Below are positions 11,947-25,700 of a DNA stretch of 64,000 nt, piece by piece. The stretch comes from Rhopalosiphum padi (taxonomy: Eukaryota > Arthropoda > Insecta > Hemiptera > Aphididae), in assembly GCF_020882245.1 (NCBI RefSeq), contig NC_083598.1, forward strand, positions 36,803,858 to 36,867,857. The letters are read 5' to 3'. Every line of letters starts with the position of its first letter. Within the stretch, counting starts at the first letter, position 1. The translations under genes and the position numbers were made by a program. The notes under the pieces are model-generated. The model saw nothing but the letters and a program-made list of their open reading frames with translations. It had not been told where the DNA came from and ran no database searches.

Positions 11947-14900
11947 AGATGTGTAATTCTGCTAGCATTTGCATTAATTAATAATTTATTACAAAGATAT
12001 TTATTTTATTCATTATAAATATATTATAATTTTTACATTTATATATGGATAATTTTTTTTCAAAAATAAATATAAAAAAATTAGGCAAATGGGAATTGCT
12101 CTTCTGTATATTATTTATTTATTAGCTATCAAATGCGTCACTATTATGGATGTGTTCAATTATAATTATATATTTATGTATATAAAAATGATTCTGAGCG
12201 GGCATGGTTGATAGCTAATATCACTTTCGTGGAATGTTTTTTAGTTATTATTTCCTTATCTAGGTTGATATAATTTTTTCCGAAAATTGGCATTAATTAT
12301 ATTATTATTATCTAATTATTATAATAATATATATTTCTATCATATTGCGTCAACTTATATAACTTGAAATTTAATTTTATCTTTCTGTCGATATCGTACA
12401 ACAGCAAAAGCAAAAATATATTCATAAAAGTGATAAATAAATAATATCTTTTAATCAATTAAAAATGTCATTGCATTCCACGAAATTTATAATAATATAA
12501 TATACATGAATGTTTATAAATTATAACAAAATAATTAACATTGTTATTTTTTATTTAAATAAGTAATTTTGTACAAATTTAAACTTAAAATGTCTGAACA
12601 AAATTATCTTTGTAATTTGTATGTTTTTTTAGATTTTATGGTTTCTTCATGAACTACTACTTAATCATAAGCAGACAAGCAATTCTTTTATCGTAAATAG
12701 AAAATTATAATATAAGCATTTTCCATTTGGTTAGGTTAGGTAAGGTAACCTAACCTAACCCAGGTAAGGAAATAAAATATCTACGGATATTCGTTATTGA
12801 GTGACATAAAAAAATAAAATCGATGTTATCGAAAATAAGTTTTGCGTAACAATTATAGTATTTTCCTTAATTTTGTTTTGTTATTCCTGGTTATAAAAGG
12901 AAATTACATTTTTACTTTTAATCTTCCTTCCTAAAAAATACTATTTAGATTCAATTTTCTACCAGAAACCACTTCCATTTTTAAAAATCCAAGCATTTTA
13001 TTGCAGACTACTTATTGACTTAATGTGTTTACAGAAAATCTACGCATCTTTGAAAAATCAATTCATTCATTACTTCACAATTCACTTAGAATTTAAATTT
13101 ATACTAAATTCAGGGGTGGATCGTGGACTTATGGGAATTTTTTTAATTTATCTTAATCTACGTGGTGAAATACTAAATAAATTATATATATATATTATAT
13201 ATTAAGTATCTATTCCTTACATAGAAGTTCGAGAAAGTTAAAGTATGATAAACGCTTTATTATATTTACCACTTAATGGAGTAATTGATATTATGGTGTT
13301 TATATACATTACACAACGATACCTGTATAAATTATAAACGTTATATCGATGGAGTACAATTGCGCGCAGTGCCGGAATAACAAAAAACATAATTTTGATT
13401 ATTCAAAGGCGCGTGAAATTAGATGCGACGCGCGACGTTGTCAAATTTTTAACAAATTTCAGTTAGTTATATCATAAGTACTATACACTATACTCAATAG
13501 TTAACAAGAATGTTAAAATATAACAAAAATGTTATTACACCGCTAATGGTTACATAGAGGTTTCATACTCAGTCTATGCGTCATAAAAAACAAAAATTAT
13601 TATTATTAAAAAAAATTATTATTAATTTAATATCGTTAAATATACGAGTACGTTAATAATATAAAATAAAAAAGTAAATAATTAAATATTTAGGTAAATT
13701 AAATTTTAAATCCCTGATACCTATTTCAAACTATGACCAAAATACTTTAGTATATTTTCCGTTGTTTTATAAATTGTTTATATTGCTTACAAATAAATTC
13801 AATTTTCTTTAATTCTTCGTTTGATTTTGGCTTGATTATTCCTTCAGGAATGGTTGGTAATATTTGTTAACTGTTTCTGTTTGTTTCCATAAGGGTAGTT
13901 ATAACAATAATATATTTTAACGAGAGTTATATGTCATTATGTCAGAGGTAAGTCTGTGAGCATAATATTATATTCTCTATGTTTATTGTATGTATAAACG
14001 TGATATTTTTATAAACTAGAATAGAGTAAACTATTTCGGTCATGGATGAAATAATTATTTCAATAAAACTGTTAAATAATTTAAAATTAATTAAAAGTAA
14101 GGAATGAAGATTTATTTTAAATTATATGTACAATGTAGTATGTACAATATGTACATTGTAAATATTTTAAGAAGGACTCTTTAAAATGTATTTACCTCTC
14201 AGTACAAGCCATTTTTAATTTATTTCGTTAGAAATTCCATGCATCACTGTACCAATATTTCGATATCTGCAACAGGTGACCAACTAGTTAGGTTGTTAAC
14301 TCTGAAAAAAGAGAAAAATATCAACAATGCTATACCTTTTTAAAGGTACAATATCAACTACCTAGATTTGGGATTCAGCACAATTGACAGTGTAAAATGT
14401 ACTTATTTCCGGTTTATTCATGCGAGTTTGAACAATAACGAATTTCTTAGTATTTATATTTTATACTATAGGTACCTACTACCTAGACTCTAGGGTAATT
14501 GCAATAATATAAAGGGAAGATCGTATGAAACTACATATTCTTTTCAACAGTAGGAGTAGGTGTTGAATTTTGAGTGTACCTCGTTATAAGGTAAATTTTG
14601 TATTAAATGGTATAAATCATTGTGCATGAGAATCTATTGTAAACCATGACACCAACATATTTTATATATTTATATTGCTACAATGCTACTTTAGCATTAC
14701 TTATTTATTTTACTAGGTATTGCCAATACGGTGGTTTTCACATTTTGAATTTTAACAATGATAAAAAAATAATTTATTAATTGTATGATTTGTATGTTTA
14801 CTTAATAAAAAGTAAATTTATTTAACTTCTATAATATTTTATATTTTTATATTAATTGTATTTTATTGTATAACATTTTTTACCTTGGGAGGAGAACATT

Positions 14901-15278
14901 TGAAATTCTTAATATAGTCAGAGGTGTCTTATACATTAATTATAATATAGAATTATAGTAAATAATAAATTAATTATTGTGTGTTGGGACGGTGTAAGTA
15001 ATGTATAAAATAAAGTTACTAGATGTATAGAAGTCAAACTTTGTATTTTTTTTACTTAATAAGTATAATGTTGATAGAACCATCACAATAAAATTAGAAT
15101 AGTCAATCAATAATAATAAAATCAGGTAGTATTACAGTCGCGACTATCTAAATAATATAACTATATAGGTACCGAGTACCGACCTACCTAAAACAAAACG
15201 TTTTCAATTTAAATGTATTATTCGTTATTATTTTATTAGTTTATAACTTTTTTGTTGGAAATGTACGTGTTATAGGAT
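11947..15278. other. AT-rich region without a recognised gene
   Basis: Beyond the telomere-like palindrome I see only AT-rich sequence and short compositional open frames. Confidence 0.5.
12728..12763. repeat. Palindromic TTAGG-type telomere-like motif
   Basis: ggttaggttaggtaagg is followed directly by taacctaacctaaccc, i.e. head-to-head TTAGG/CCTAA units. Short direct TTAGG runs also lie at 3785-3797, 8143-8155, 10832-10850 and 11681-11693. Confidence 0.55.
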
Positions 15279-15691
15279 GTCTCACCCGCATGTGTGTCTC
15301 GGTCTTATATACATGTACAACATGGTAAATTTTCGTTCATTCATTTTAATAGTGTGCTTTTGATTTTAATATTAGATTGAATTGACCTATCATCAAACTT
15401 TTAGGTAAGAACAATATCTGTGTTCTCTCGTTGGCTTTTAACGATATTTTAATTTTTAAGTAAATTATGAGCATTTTTAAATATTTAATAATTTTATACT
15501 CATAATTCACCAAAAAATTAAAATATGGTAAAAATCCAGCGAGAGAACACAGATAATGTTCTTACCAAAAAGTTTGATACTAGGTCAATTCAATCTAATA
15601 TTAAAATCAAAAGCACACTATTAAAATTAATGAACGAAAATTTACCATGTTGTACATGTATATAAGACCGAGACACACATGCGGGTGAGAC
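15279..15691. mobile_element. Near-perfect ~413-bp palindromic foldback element
   Basis: gtctcacccgcatgtgtgtc at the left is repeated in reverse complement at the right end (gacacacatgcgggtgagac). The match continues with few changes for about 190 bp per arm, to a short AT-rich loop near 15475. High arm identity suggests a recent insertion. No coding capacity. Confidence 0.85.
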
Positions 15692-16379
15692 GTACTCTTA
15701 AATTATGTATTAAACAGATATAACAGATATTTTCGAACTAACGTCTGACGTTATAACGTGACAACCTGTAGATGTTTTCATCTACAAGTTACAACGAACA
15801 TAATTTTTAAAAGAGCAATTGTACCATTGTGGCTGGTGATTTTTTCCCTCGTAAAAACGTCACTAGCGTATACATTGATTTAAAAACTCAGAATAATCTG
15901 TAAATTCTCAATATGTTATAATATACATATATATGTTATGTTATATACATGGTGCAGTTAGATACCTAAACAATATACCCGTGGTAACGGTGCAACAGCT
16001 ACCTGCAATACTTAATATATATATAATATAATAAAAGTAGACTTGTAGTATCCATTCTCCATGCCTATACATATAATATAGTCAATATGGAAGGCACATC
16101 CCATTACGACCCCAGCAATGGGTAGCCATAAATAAAGATTCAATGTATGATAGTCACACGTGCTATCTTTTTTTTCCTTAATGTTAACTTTCTCCCTCTC
16201 GTTCTAAAAGGTAATATACCTAAATACGAATCCATTAACTATGTTGCCCCCCCCACGGATCACTTACTGAAAATATTTTCTAAATGGGTGTGTATTGTAT
16301 GTGTGTACTTTGTGTTCTACCTACGTCACAAATATGCGACCTGCTGTAAACGATGTTCGGACGATTCATTGGACGGTTG
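15692..16379. other. Intergenic sequence upstream of the ATF7IP-like gene
   Basis: No gene recognised. Contains a TATA-rich stretch and a C-run at about 16248. Confidence 0.5.
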
Positions 16380-16710
16380 AACGGTTGACCGGTGGGGGAA
16401 ACGTCATCGTCGTTCACTCTCGGTCGGCCGTCAAAGATTGTTGTACTGCACTGTAGAGAAAAACGCGTTGCACAACGTTGTGACGCTATATTCAAGTGTG
16501 TCATCACTCGTTGCAGAATTCGTCGAGAGAAGTTTAAAATTGCTCGTTTTAGTGACCGTTAAATTATTATTGCCATTCGACATCGAGCAAATTGTAAATG
16601 CAATTTAAAGCGGTCTGTCAAAAATCGTCAAATAGTTTAACAAATTGAACTAGTTACACCGGATAGGCACGTCTCGTGGTTACGAATATTTTTCAGATCA
16701 TTATTTGAAA
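16380..16710 (+). promoter_or_regulatory. Distal promoter/5'-UTR region of the ATF7IP-like gene
   Basis: This stretch is noticeably richer in C, G and CpG than its surroundings and directly precedes the first ATG. The first in-frame stop upstream of that ATG is TAG at 16651-16653, so the reading frame cannot start earlier in this exon. No convincing TATA box is seen. The start site of transcription is not determined. A tttttcag at 16689-16696 could also be an acceptor for an upstream untranslated exon. Confidence 0.5.
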
Positions 16711-16743
16711 ATGTTGCGGAAGCCGGAAAATGGAAAAAAAAGG
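16711..16743 (+). CDS. ATF7IP: ATF7IP-like gene, coding exon 1 (long-range first exon)
   Basis: Encodes MLRKPENGKKR. The ATG has a favourable aaaATG context. The donor is AGG|GTACGT at 16744. Using the competing GT four bases later would put a stop in exon 2, so this donor is the consistent one. The exon ends in phase 0. Confidence 0.7.
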
Positions 16744-19700
16744 GTACGTAAAATAGCATTAAAATTATTTGAATTTAATATTATGTGTACGTACAATCTT
16801 AAATACTTATTTTGTGCGAGTTTTAAATGCAGTCTTGCCGTTCAAATCAGTGGCGTCCCTAGACCCTTTTATAGGGGGGGGGGCGGCGAACTTCATACAT
16901 TATATAATATATATTATGTATAGGTATATAAACACACAAATTACTAGGTAATTTACATGATCCAAGTTAAACGTACTTTTTTGTGCGTGATGCCATGATG
17001 GAAATTTAAAGGTGTAGTGACTTGCGGACGCCGTACAACCGAAGCAGGTGTCGAATAGTCAGTAGCGGCAGCCGGACTGAAAATATTATCATTTTTTCCG
17101 GTTGACATACAATATCGAATTTACGATCTACCATGAAACCCATTAATACCTGGTTTTTTTCTTTATAATAATATATTATGGTCCATTTTTGGGTTCCGGC
17201 TTTTCGAGTTAGTAACGGCCAAACATCAGGTTGTGTTATCGGGGTTTATCCGGATTTTATCACAGGTGTAATTTAATTCTTGATAGGTCATATAAACTTT
17301 TTTCAAGGTTATCAGTGGACAGTTATGTTGAGCTTATTATCTAGAAAGTGTAAGTGTTCTTAACTACTAACTAGTAACCTACTAATATTGTTTCATCTTT
17401 TAATTTCTGTGAATCGTAAAATTTGAGATACATAAATAGTTTGAGAATAATAATTAACATTTTAGTACCAATTAAGTAATTTATTTAATCACTCAAAAAT
17501 AAAATAATTTATACACATTTAGTTAAGTATAAGTTACTATTTATATTTTATAATATTGTAAAAACTAGTATTTAGAAAACATACAGCTTAATAGCTAATA
17601 CCTTGTTAAACAATAAAATACCAATAGTACATTAATACTTACACATAGTTGAATAATTTTAAATAATAAAGAGTTGGTCTCTAGACGTTAAACATTATAA
17701 TTCGCGCTCCTAGAACAAGACTGCCACAATTCAAAATTTATAGTTTTGAAAAAAATCGAATTGAAGTTATGCGTTTGAAATTTAACACTTAAATACTTAC
17801 AATCATACTTTACAATATTAATTTTTCAAATATTTTGAAATTCACTTTTAAACCCAAAAATTTAGACTTGTGGCCATTTACAATTTTTTAAGTAAATGCA
17901 AGACTGCCATGTTTTGAGATGTGACTGTATTGCATATAATGACAATTATAAATAAATTTTCTATTTATAAATACAATAGAGACATATTTCGTGTTGTGGT
18001 TGCACTATCACAAATGATAAAATGTAATACTGTCACAACTTTAAATATTACTGTTTTGCACTCAACATATTACACGATAATTAGTTTTTATTCAGTGCAT
18101 GAACGCCACAAGTCGAAATAAGGCAGTCTTGAATTTTGACTTCAGTGATAATTTGGATAAATAAAAATAAGTATACTGCTATAAAGTAAATATGGCTCTC
18201 TTGCATTGAAAATTAACTAACATTTAAACAATTCAATACTGAAACATCTCTATAGTGGCTAAATGAAAAATGATATTGAATGTGGTGTTCTTGCATTTTA
18301 TAGAGCTTATTTTTCTCTATTCAACAGTAGTTATAACTCAAAATTGATTAATTTTGAGTTGTGGAAGTCTTGTTCTAGGAGTACGAATTATGTCCTTAAC
18401 TTTTGCTACTGTATCTATGTTATAAACACTCAAAAGAACCAAGAACAGTAGTTAAAACTTATTTTGTTATATCGTTAAAATGAAAATTGGTATATTAGTG
18501 ACTAATATTTGTTTGGAGATTATATTCTAGATTAAACGATTGATGATTGAATTTATTTTATTTTACCTTTGCCGAGACATTTATACAAAGTATTGAATAA
18601 CTTAGCCATATAAATCCAATAAAATAAAACATTTCAATAAATAACTATTTACTTATTTTCTCCAGCTATGGTGGTGAATCTTGTAACAATTTCACATCCT
18701 TCACTTGTTATTTAATTGTACAACTTCCTGTAACAACACTCAATTTAATAATTTTCTTTTGCACCAACTTTTCTTACATTGATGTTTTGTATACTCCCAT
18801 AATACTATCTTAATTAAGTCTGTTCTAAATTGTATTCTTCAAATAGGTTTTAACATTTAATAACTATACAATTTACTATTTATGTTCAATAAATATGTTT
18901 TTAATTTACAACTTAAATTCATTCTAATAGATAATAATTTAAGTATAAGTTTGTTAATATTTCATTAAATAACAATAAAAAAAATATATAAAAAACTAAC
19001 AATATTCTTGTTATTTATTCTTTTCACTAAGATTTTTTAAATGTATGATTATTTTCATCCACAGCATTTAATTTATTCTTCTTATCCTATACACACACAA
19101 AAAAAAAGCGTTTAAGAATTTTGTTACAATATGCAATTTTGGTGGGTCTGGATTATTCCACGTCCCAACAAACCACAACACAATACGGTCTGGTGACTGT
19201 TGATACTTGGTGACAACTGAAAAGTACCTAAAAATAACTGGTATTAAATTCATAGATTTAAAGAATTAGATGCAACTTTGAACTTATAATAATAAGTGAA
19301 AATTTATTTAAATGTTATAATTTGTTAATTATGGTTAAGGGTAGATGGTATTTGAAAAAATTGGAATTAGTTTTTAGTTTTATCAATTGTACTTATAATT
19401 TATAAAAATAAATACATATATACCAATAACTATTCGCTTATAAATCTATTCAGCTTCAAACTTTTACAGAACTCCAGTAATTTAAACAATTCCTTATTTG
19501 TCAAAAAAAATGTGTTTTGTTACAATTTAATTTTTATATAATATTAGATTTAACGAAAAAAACGAATATAATTGTTCTGAATTTTTAATACAAATTTAAA
19601 TCTTAGGAAATTGCAGTATTACTACTATGAAGTATGATTTTACCGTGGACAGAAATGATGTGTTATACAGTAATTTAATATTATATTTAATTATTTAACT

Positions 19701-22700
19701 ATACTGTTTTTATGTGCTATTTTCAGGGAAGGCCACGAAAGCGAGTACTAGTAATTGAGCCTGACGTCTACTTTATGAGTGAGTAATATATTCTGTAATA
19801 ATGTAGTATGTTACTGTATATTGTGGTATATATAATTATTTTTTTTTTTGCTACATATTTTTTAATGATATACTTAATTATTATAGATTATGGCGTGTAT
19901 AGTTCTGTGTTATCAGTTATCGCTTTATAGTTCAAATGCCATTATATTAATTATTAATTATTATTGCTATATTTTAATATTTAGTTATTGTATTAATGAT
20001 ACAATCTAAATTTCAGACTAAATGGGAAATATATTCATTTAATAGTTTCTTATATATTAGACGGCTGTAACATATCCAAGATTTTACTTAATGTTGGTTT
20101 TGAATCAATAATAAATGTTTTTAACCAACAATTGTGTTGCATTTTAATATAATCATTTTGACTTTTTACTTACCTTTTAAAATGAATAGGTACAGTGCTA
20201 GGATGTATATAGTAGCTAGTAAGTACTGCTGAAGAAGTTTACTTAAACTGAATTGTGTTGAGGTATTTAATAAATATCTTAAGTCATTCTGCTTAAATGC
20301 TTTACAAACTTATAGCTACAAAAGACAAGCGTACTTAACTATATTCATTAAAGCTAACAGTGTTAATCCAATTGATTTAAGACAGAGAGTACGCGAATAA
20401 GACGATCATAGGTTTTTCGCATGCCATTCAATGTTAATATTAATCATTAAACTTGCCAGTTGCAACCACAATATTCACATTATTTAAAACGTTGACCAAT
20501 GATTATTAAGAGTTCAAACCATATACATGATTTTTATGATAAGCAGTAATATATTATTATAATTTAAAATTTAGTATATTCAAATATTCAACATTAATAT
20601 TTAAAATTTTAAAATTTCATATAATATAATAATAATTATAATAATATTTTCATAATGAATGGAATAGCCCACAGATATTGAGATATTATTATTATTATCT
20701 GATTTATGGCCTTATAGAGCAGACTGGCCTCTGACACATATGCACACACACACTTTATATGTTATACCTACTGTATAAGTTATACATAAAAAAGATTAAT
20801 GTATTTTACAATCCTAAAATAGAATAGAATGATAGTACAATGAATAAATGGACTATTGGCTTTTTTTTCCTTATCGCATAATAAACATAATAATATAACT
20901 TATTTTGTATATTATAGTATTATTAAATTAATTAATAAAATGTATTTAGTACATAATACAATAATTATTAAATAGCTATCATAGAATAAATGTTAATAAT
21001 TTATAATTTTGAGTAGAGGTCGAATTTATATTCTCTTTAAGTCCTCTAAATATGATGTTTTATATCATTAAAATAATATTCTTTTAATATTCTGAAGAAA
21101 AAAAAAGTTTTAATTACCTATTCAGTTTAAATTTATTTTATTTTATTATAATAAAAATTAATTGGTGCATAAATGATACAACATATAATATGTAATATAA
21201 TTATTGATTGTTTTTTTTGGTAAAATATTTAAAAAAAAAAAAAAATATTGTTTTTTATTTTCAAATATTCTCTATCTAAAATATGCTTTTTAATACCAAG
21301 ATTAAATTGTTTTTTGATGCATTCTGTGTTTCATGAATCGTTACTCTTATTCCCATTTAACCGCATACTCTAGAAACAGATATGTAAAATCATAAAAATT
21401 CGATCTCTAACTATGTGGTTATATACTTTATTTTAGACTTAGGTACAGTGCACTAATATAAACTATTATCTTCTTTTAATTTTTTTATCGATTAATTTTA
21501 ATCGAATTTAATAAGGGCTTCATCTAAAACTTTTCAGGCCTCGGAGGCGAAAAAATTTATATTATTCTTAAACATTATTTAAATTTTAAGCGGCTACTTT
21601 TAAATTAATGTTAAATTTTGTCAAATAAAACAAACAATTCTGATCAAATAGTATCGAAAAGTTCACATAGCATGGCATATTGGTGTATTGCACTAGTCAT
21701 GGATTTTCGATGATATAAAAAAAAAATGTGATATTGTTATAAAGAAGTTTCTACTAATTAAACATAAATAATAAGATAGTTTACTGATCATAGAAGTACC
21801 CAGTCTAAAAAATTATTATCATCCGTAATTTGGTGTTTCTAACGGCTTAACTGATTAACAAAAATAATTGTTAACTGCCATCTCAGGTACCATATATCTC
21901 AACTCTACTGTAATTCATTGGTATTCAGTAGTTGCGAAAACAGGATAATATAGTACCAATAATAGTATTCTTATACATGTTTATTAATTGAGTTAGTAAT
22001 TGGTATACACATACAAGTATATAAATGTTATGTATTACTCGTATGTAAATCATTATGTATCAAGGAACCCATGCACACAAACAATTTTTATAATCTACTT
22101 TAACTTAAAAATCCTTAAAATTATTCTTTAATACTATTTACTACATATTTGAAATCACAACTTAAACCGTACCGTTTTCTATGTTTATCACAATAATAGG
22201 GTCTCGCCCATTGGGTAATAACACTATTTGACGCCGTAGATAGAGCGATCTAATAAGCTAAGTATAAATAGTATAATAATACATAATTCTTTTCTTCTGA
22301 ATAAATTACGTATTATAATAAAATATATTATATAATGTCGGTTGATCTGTTGTAGCGCATTCCTTTTTTATTCGTAGGTTGCAATCGGGTATTCGAATAA
22401 TAAAATATCCATTATAAGAGAGATTACAATATAATATTTATATAGTTATAAACCTTATAAATATATCAATCTAATTATCTATCTATCTATACTTGTTTTT
22501 TTTTACATCTAAATTCAGTTATAGTTAGTACTTAGTACAAATGTTTAAGATGCTCATTAAATAAATGATGGAATTAATTTTGGATTTTAGATTTTAAACT
22601 CATAGTTTACATGAAATTAAATGCATATGTTCTGAAATTTAGTTGGTCCAAACCGGTGTAAAATTTTCTTTTTTCTTTTAAATGTACCATATCAATGATA

Positions 22701-25700
22701 TGGCTTAAGCATTGTAAATTTGTAAACATCCAGCCCATCCAGATACTTTTTTTCACACCGGTTTGGGCGAACGAGTTTTTAGATTATTATTATTTAGTTC
22801 TTTTCCCATATTATAGTATATTACTTTTAAAAGCTAAGTTATATTTCAAGTATTTTTAAAAATGTATTTATTTGAATTCTTGTAATGAATTTAAATTTTA
22901 AATCGGCTATACCGAGATTAATCATTAATGACGAAAGTATGCAATTAGAAATGTAATCAAGTTGATGATACAAATTCATCAAGAAAACAAAAATTTGGTT
23001 AATTTAAAGTTGGAAAATGTTATTATTGATGTGAAAGTTCTGTTAAAAACAAGTAGAGTTGATTTTTGCCAACTTTAAAAGCCCAAATAATCACGGTTGT
23101 CTGTAAAGTGAAAATCATTGATCTACAATTTTCGATGGAAAAATCAATAGTGCAACTATCATACTATCATCCAATGAAGCAGCGAGGCCTAAGCATTTAT
23201 CACGGCTATACGTTTGACCTTTCGAGGCATACGCATTTTAACGAAAACCATTTGTGTTCGATTACGGCAGCATGCGTAGCTGACCCAGTGTTCAACATCA
23301 CAAATTCACAACGCCGCTGCACGTTATACGTTCAAGCACAGAACAAGCCGTTCGCTTTTCGGAATTCGGATTGGTTGGTTGTCGACATGTCCGGGCTGTG
23401 CGCGTTTGCCAACATGTTCACGCATCGAACTGTCGGGTGTGACGTAATGATCGTAGAATATCGTACGCGTTAAGCAAACGACATCTGCCGCCCAGCGACG
23501 ACCTCCGATCGGTCACGAAGCTACAAGTACGGCAACGCCGCACAAAACATACTAGCTCGCTGATAAGTGCATTGTGATCGTGTGTTTCTCATTGGCCGGT
23601 TCGTCAATCACTGTCTTGTAAACACGTTATTTACCGTAGAAGCAGTGTACGGTTCGGCTGTCCGACGTCTGGCATTTAAAGTTTTGCTACGGGAATACAA
23701 ATAATACAATATTACGATCAGTAGCTCACTAGGTGCCCACGATCCAATGCATTAAGTTTTGAAAGAAATTCCCGTCAGTCGTCGTCGTCCGGGTCCAGTG
23801 GAATACGGGAAAGTTAAATATATTAGACAAAATTCAAACAACGGTACGCGTCTACTCTTGCTGTCGGTTACTTTGTCGTGTAGCCGCGTAGGTATCGTGT
23901 AACAACGACATAAACTGATCGCGACGGCGTCTTATCTGCGAAATTTTCGACCGCTGCGATATCCGCGTCGAATGTGCCAGTACTGTCTGAATCTAATTCG
24001 TTTCTGTCATCGAACCACCGGTCGCCATTAGTGGATCTTTACATTTGATGCACTTGCTGTTTTGTTTAAGATGCCCGGTGAGACAATTGATGAAATGACA
24101 GAACAGCAGGTTTCTACTGTTGAGGAGGACTCGCTGAATCAGTCGAAACCTGACTTGTCTAATAGTAAGTCTATACTGATTGCTTGTTATTACTTAATTG
24201 CTCGTGATCTGACTTGGGCATTTGCTAGACAGAAAATCAGATGGATGGTAGTTATATAGTGTGGGTTTGTCAAGAAGAGAGATGTATACGGTCACATTAC
24301 GGCACAGTATCATTTTGAAACGTTTGCTTGAAACACCATACTAGTGTTTTTATATAGTTAGTTTCTTATGGATTACAATGAATCGAATATAGTTAAATCA
24401 TGTTTACAAGAACACTGAATAATTTTTGACTTGTATTGATTGTTTAACATCCTATTATTATTAAATGAATATTAAAACAAAAATGTCTTAGATTAGACAA
24501 GTATTTTTAAATTATTAATTAATAATATCTCACAATTTTTTTACGTACCTATATAGTATATATTATTATTATTAAATAAATACTTGTTTAATTTTCTTTT
24601 ATCTTAAATATGTTAATACATTTTTAGGCAATGTTTAAATATAAGTATATACATCAATCCAAAATTTGTTTGTTGAATATATAATAGAATGTAAGAAATA
24701 TAAATTGAGTATTTGATTTTTTTAAACATTGAACCATTAAAAATTCAATTACATATTATGTATTGGATCAATATTTGTTAATTTTATAATCTATTATTTA
24801 TCACTATTTCATATAGTATTGATGATTAGATAGGTACTTTAAGTAAATATTACTGTTAACATTTAATATAATAACTCCCATAATAATAATTAATTATCAT
24901 AATATTTTTATATTTCCACAATTTGTATGATCTGTTTCAAAGTAATACAACTAAATATTAAGCATGAACTTAAAATAGTGAATTATGTTATGCATGTCAG
25001 ATTTATCTATAATATTAGAATGTTGCTTTCAAAAACATATTTATTTAACCAACAACAAAGTTTTATACAATGTAATGTTTACGATTGTGGTGTGAGTAGG
25101 AATTAATAAAATTTATATATAGATTACCATTCAATATATACACTGACAATAAGTATTTTCAATCAATATAGATATCAGCTTTAAATATAAATCTATTACA
25201 TTATTAGGTACTTTCCTGTTATACGAGACTACTATGATTTTTGACAACATCACAATCCTGTTATTTAAGACTACCAAAATGGTACTTTCCTGTTATACGA
25301 GACTACAGCTATTTTCGTGACTACCACCCAAGATTACCTCCTTTATCGCAACTACCACAATTAGCTGTACGATATCCACGCGCTGCGTTCTAGCGTAGCA
25401 ATTCACAATTATTATATTATCTATTATAGTATTATTATATATATATACACAGGGTGATTCAAAATTTATGTTATAGCCATTTTAACACATCGATATTCAA
25501 AATAGAGAACAATTTATGATACAAAAGTTTTTTGATGTAAAAACATCTAAAATGATTATATGACACTAATATTATTACATTTTTTTTAATATATAATTCA
25601 TAAATGTGGCAATTATTATTTATTATTTTATTTGTGGATTTACCATTTTTTACCACTATTATTTTTGTATTTATTATAGTTATTATTTTATTGTTTTTAG

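Noticed and set aside
12225..12492. Possible MITE with tttcgtggaatg / cattccacgaaa
   Set aside because: Only about 12 bp pair and no target duplication; chance is likely in AT-rich DNA.
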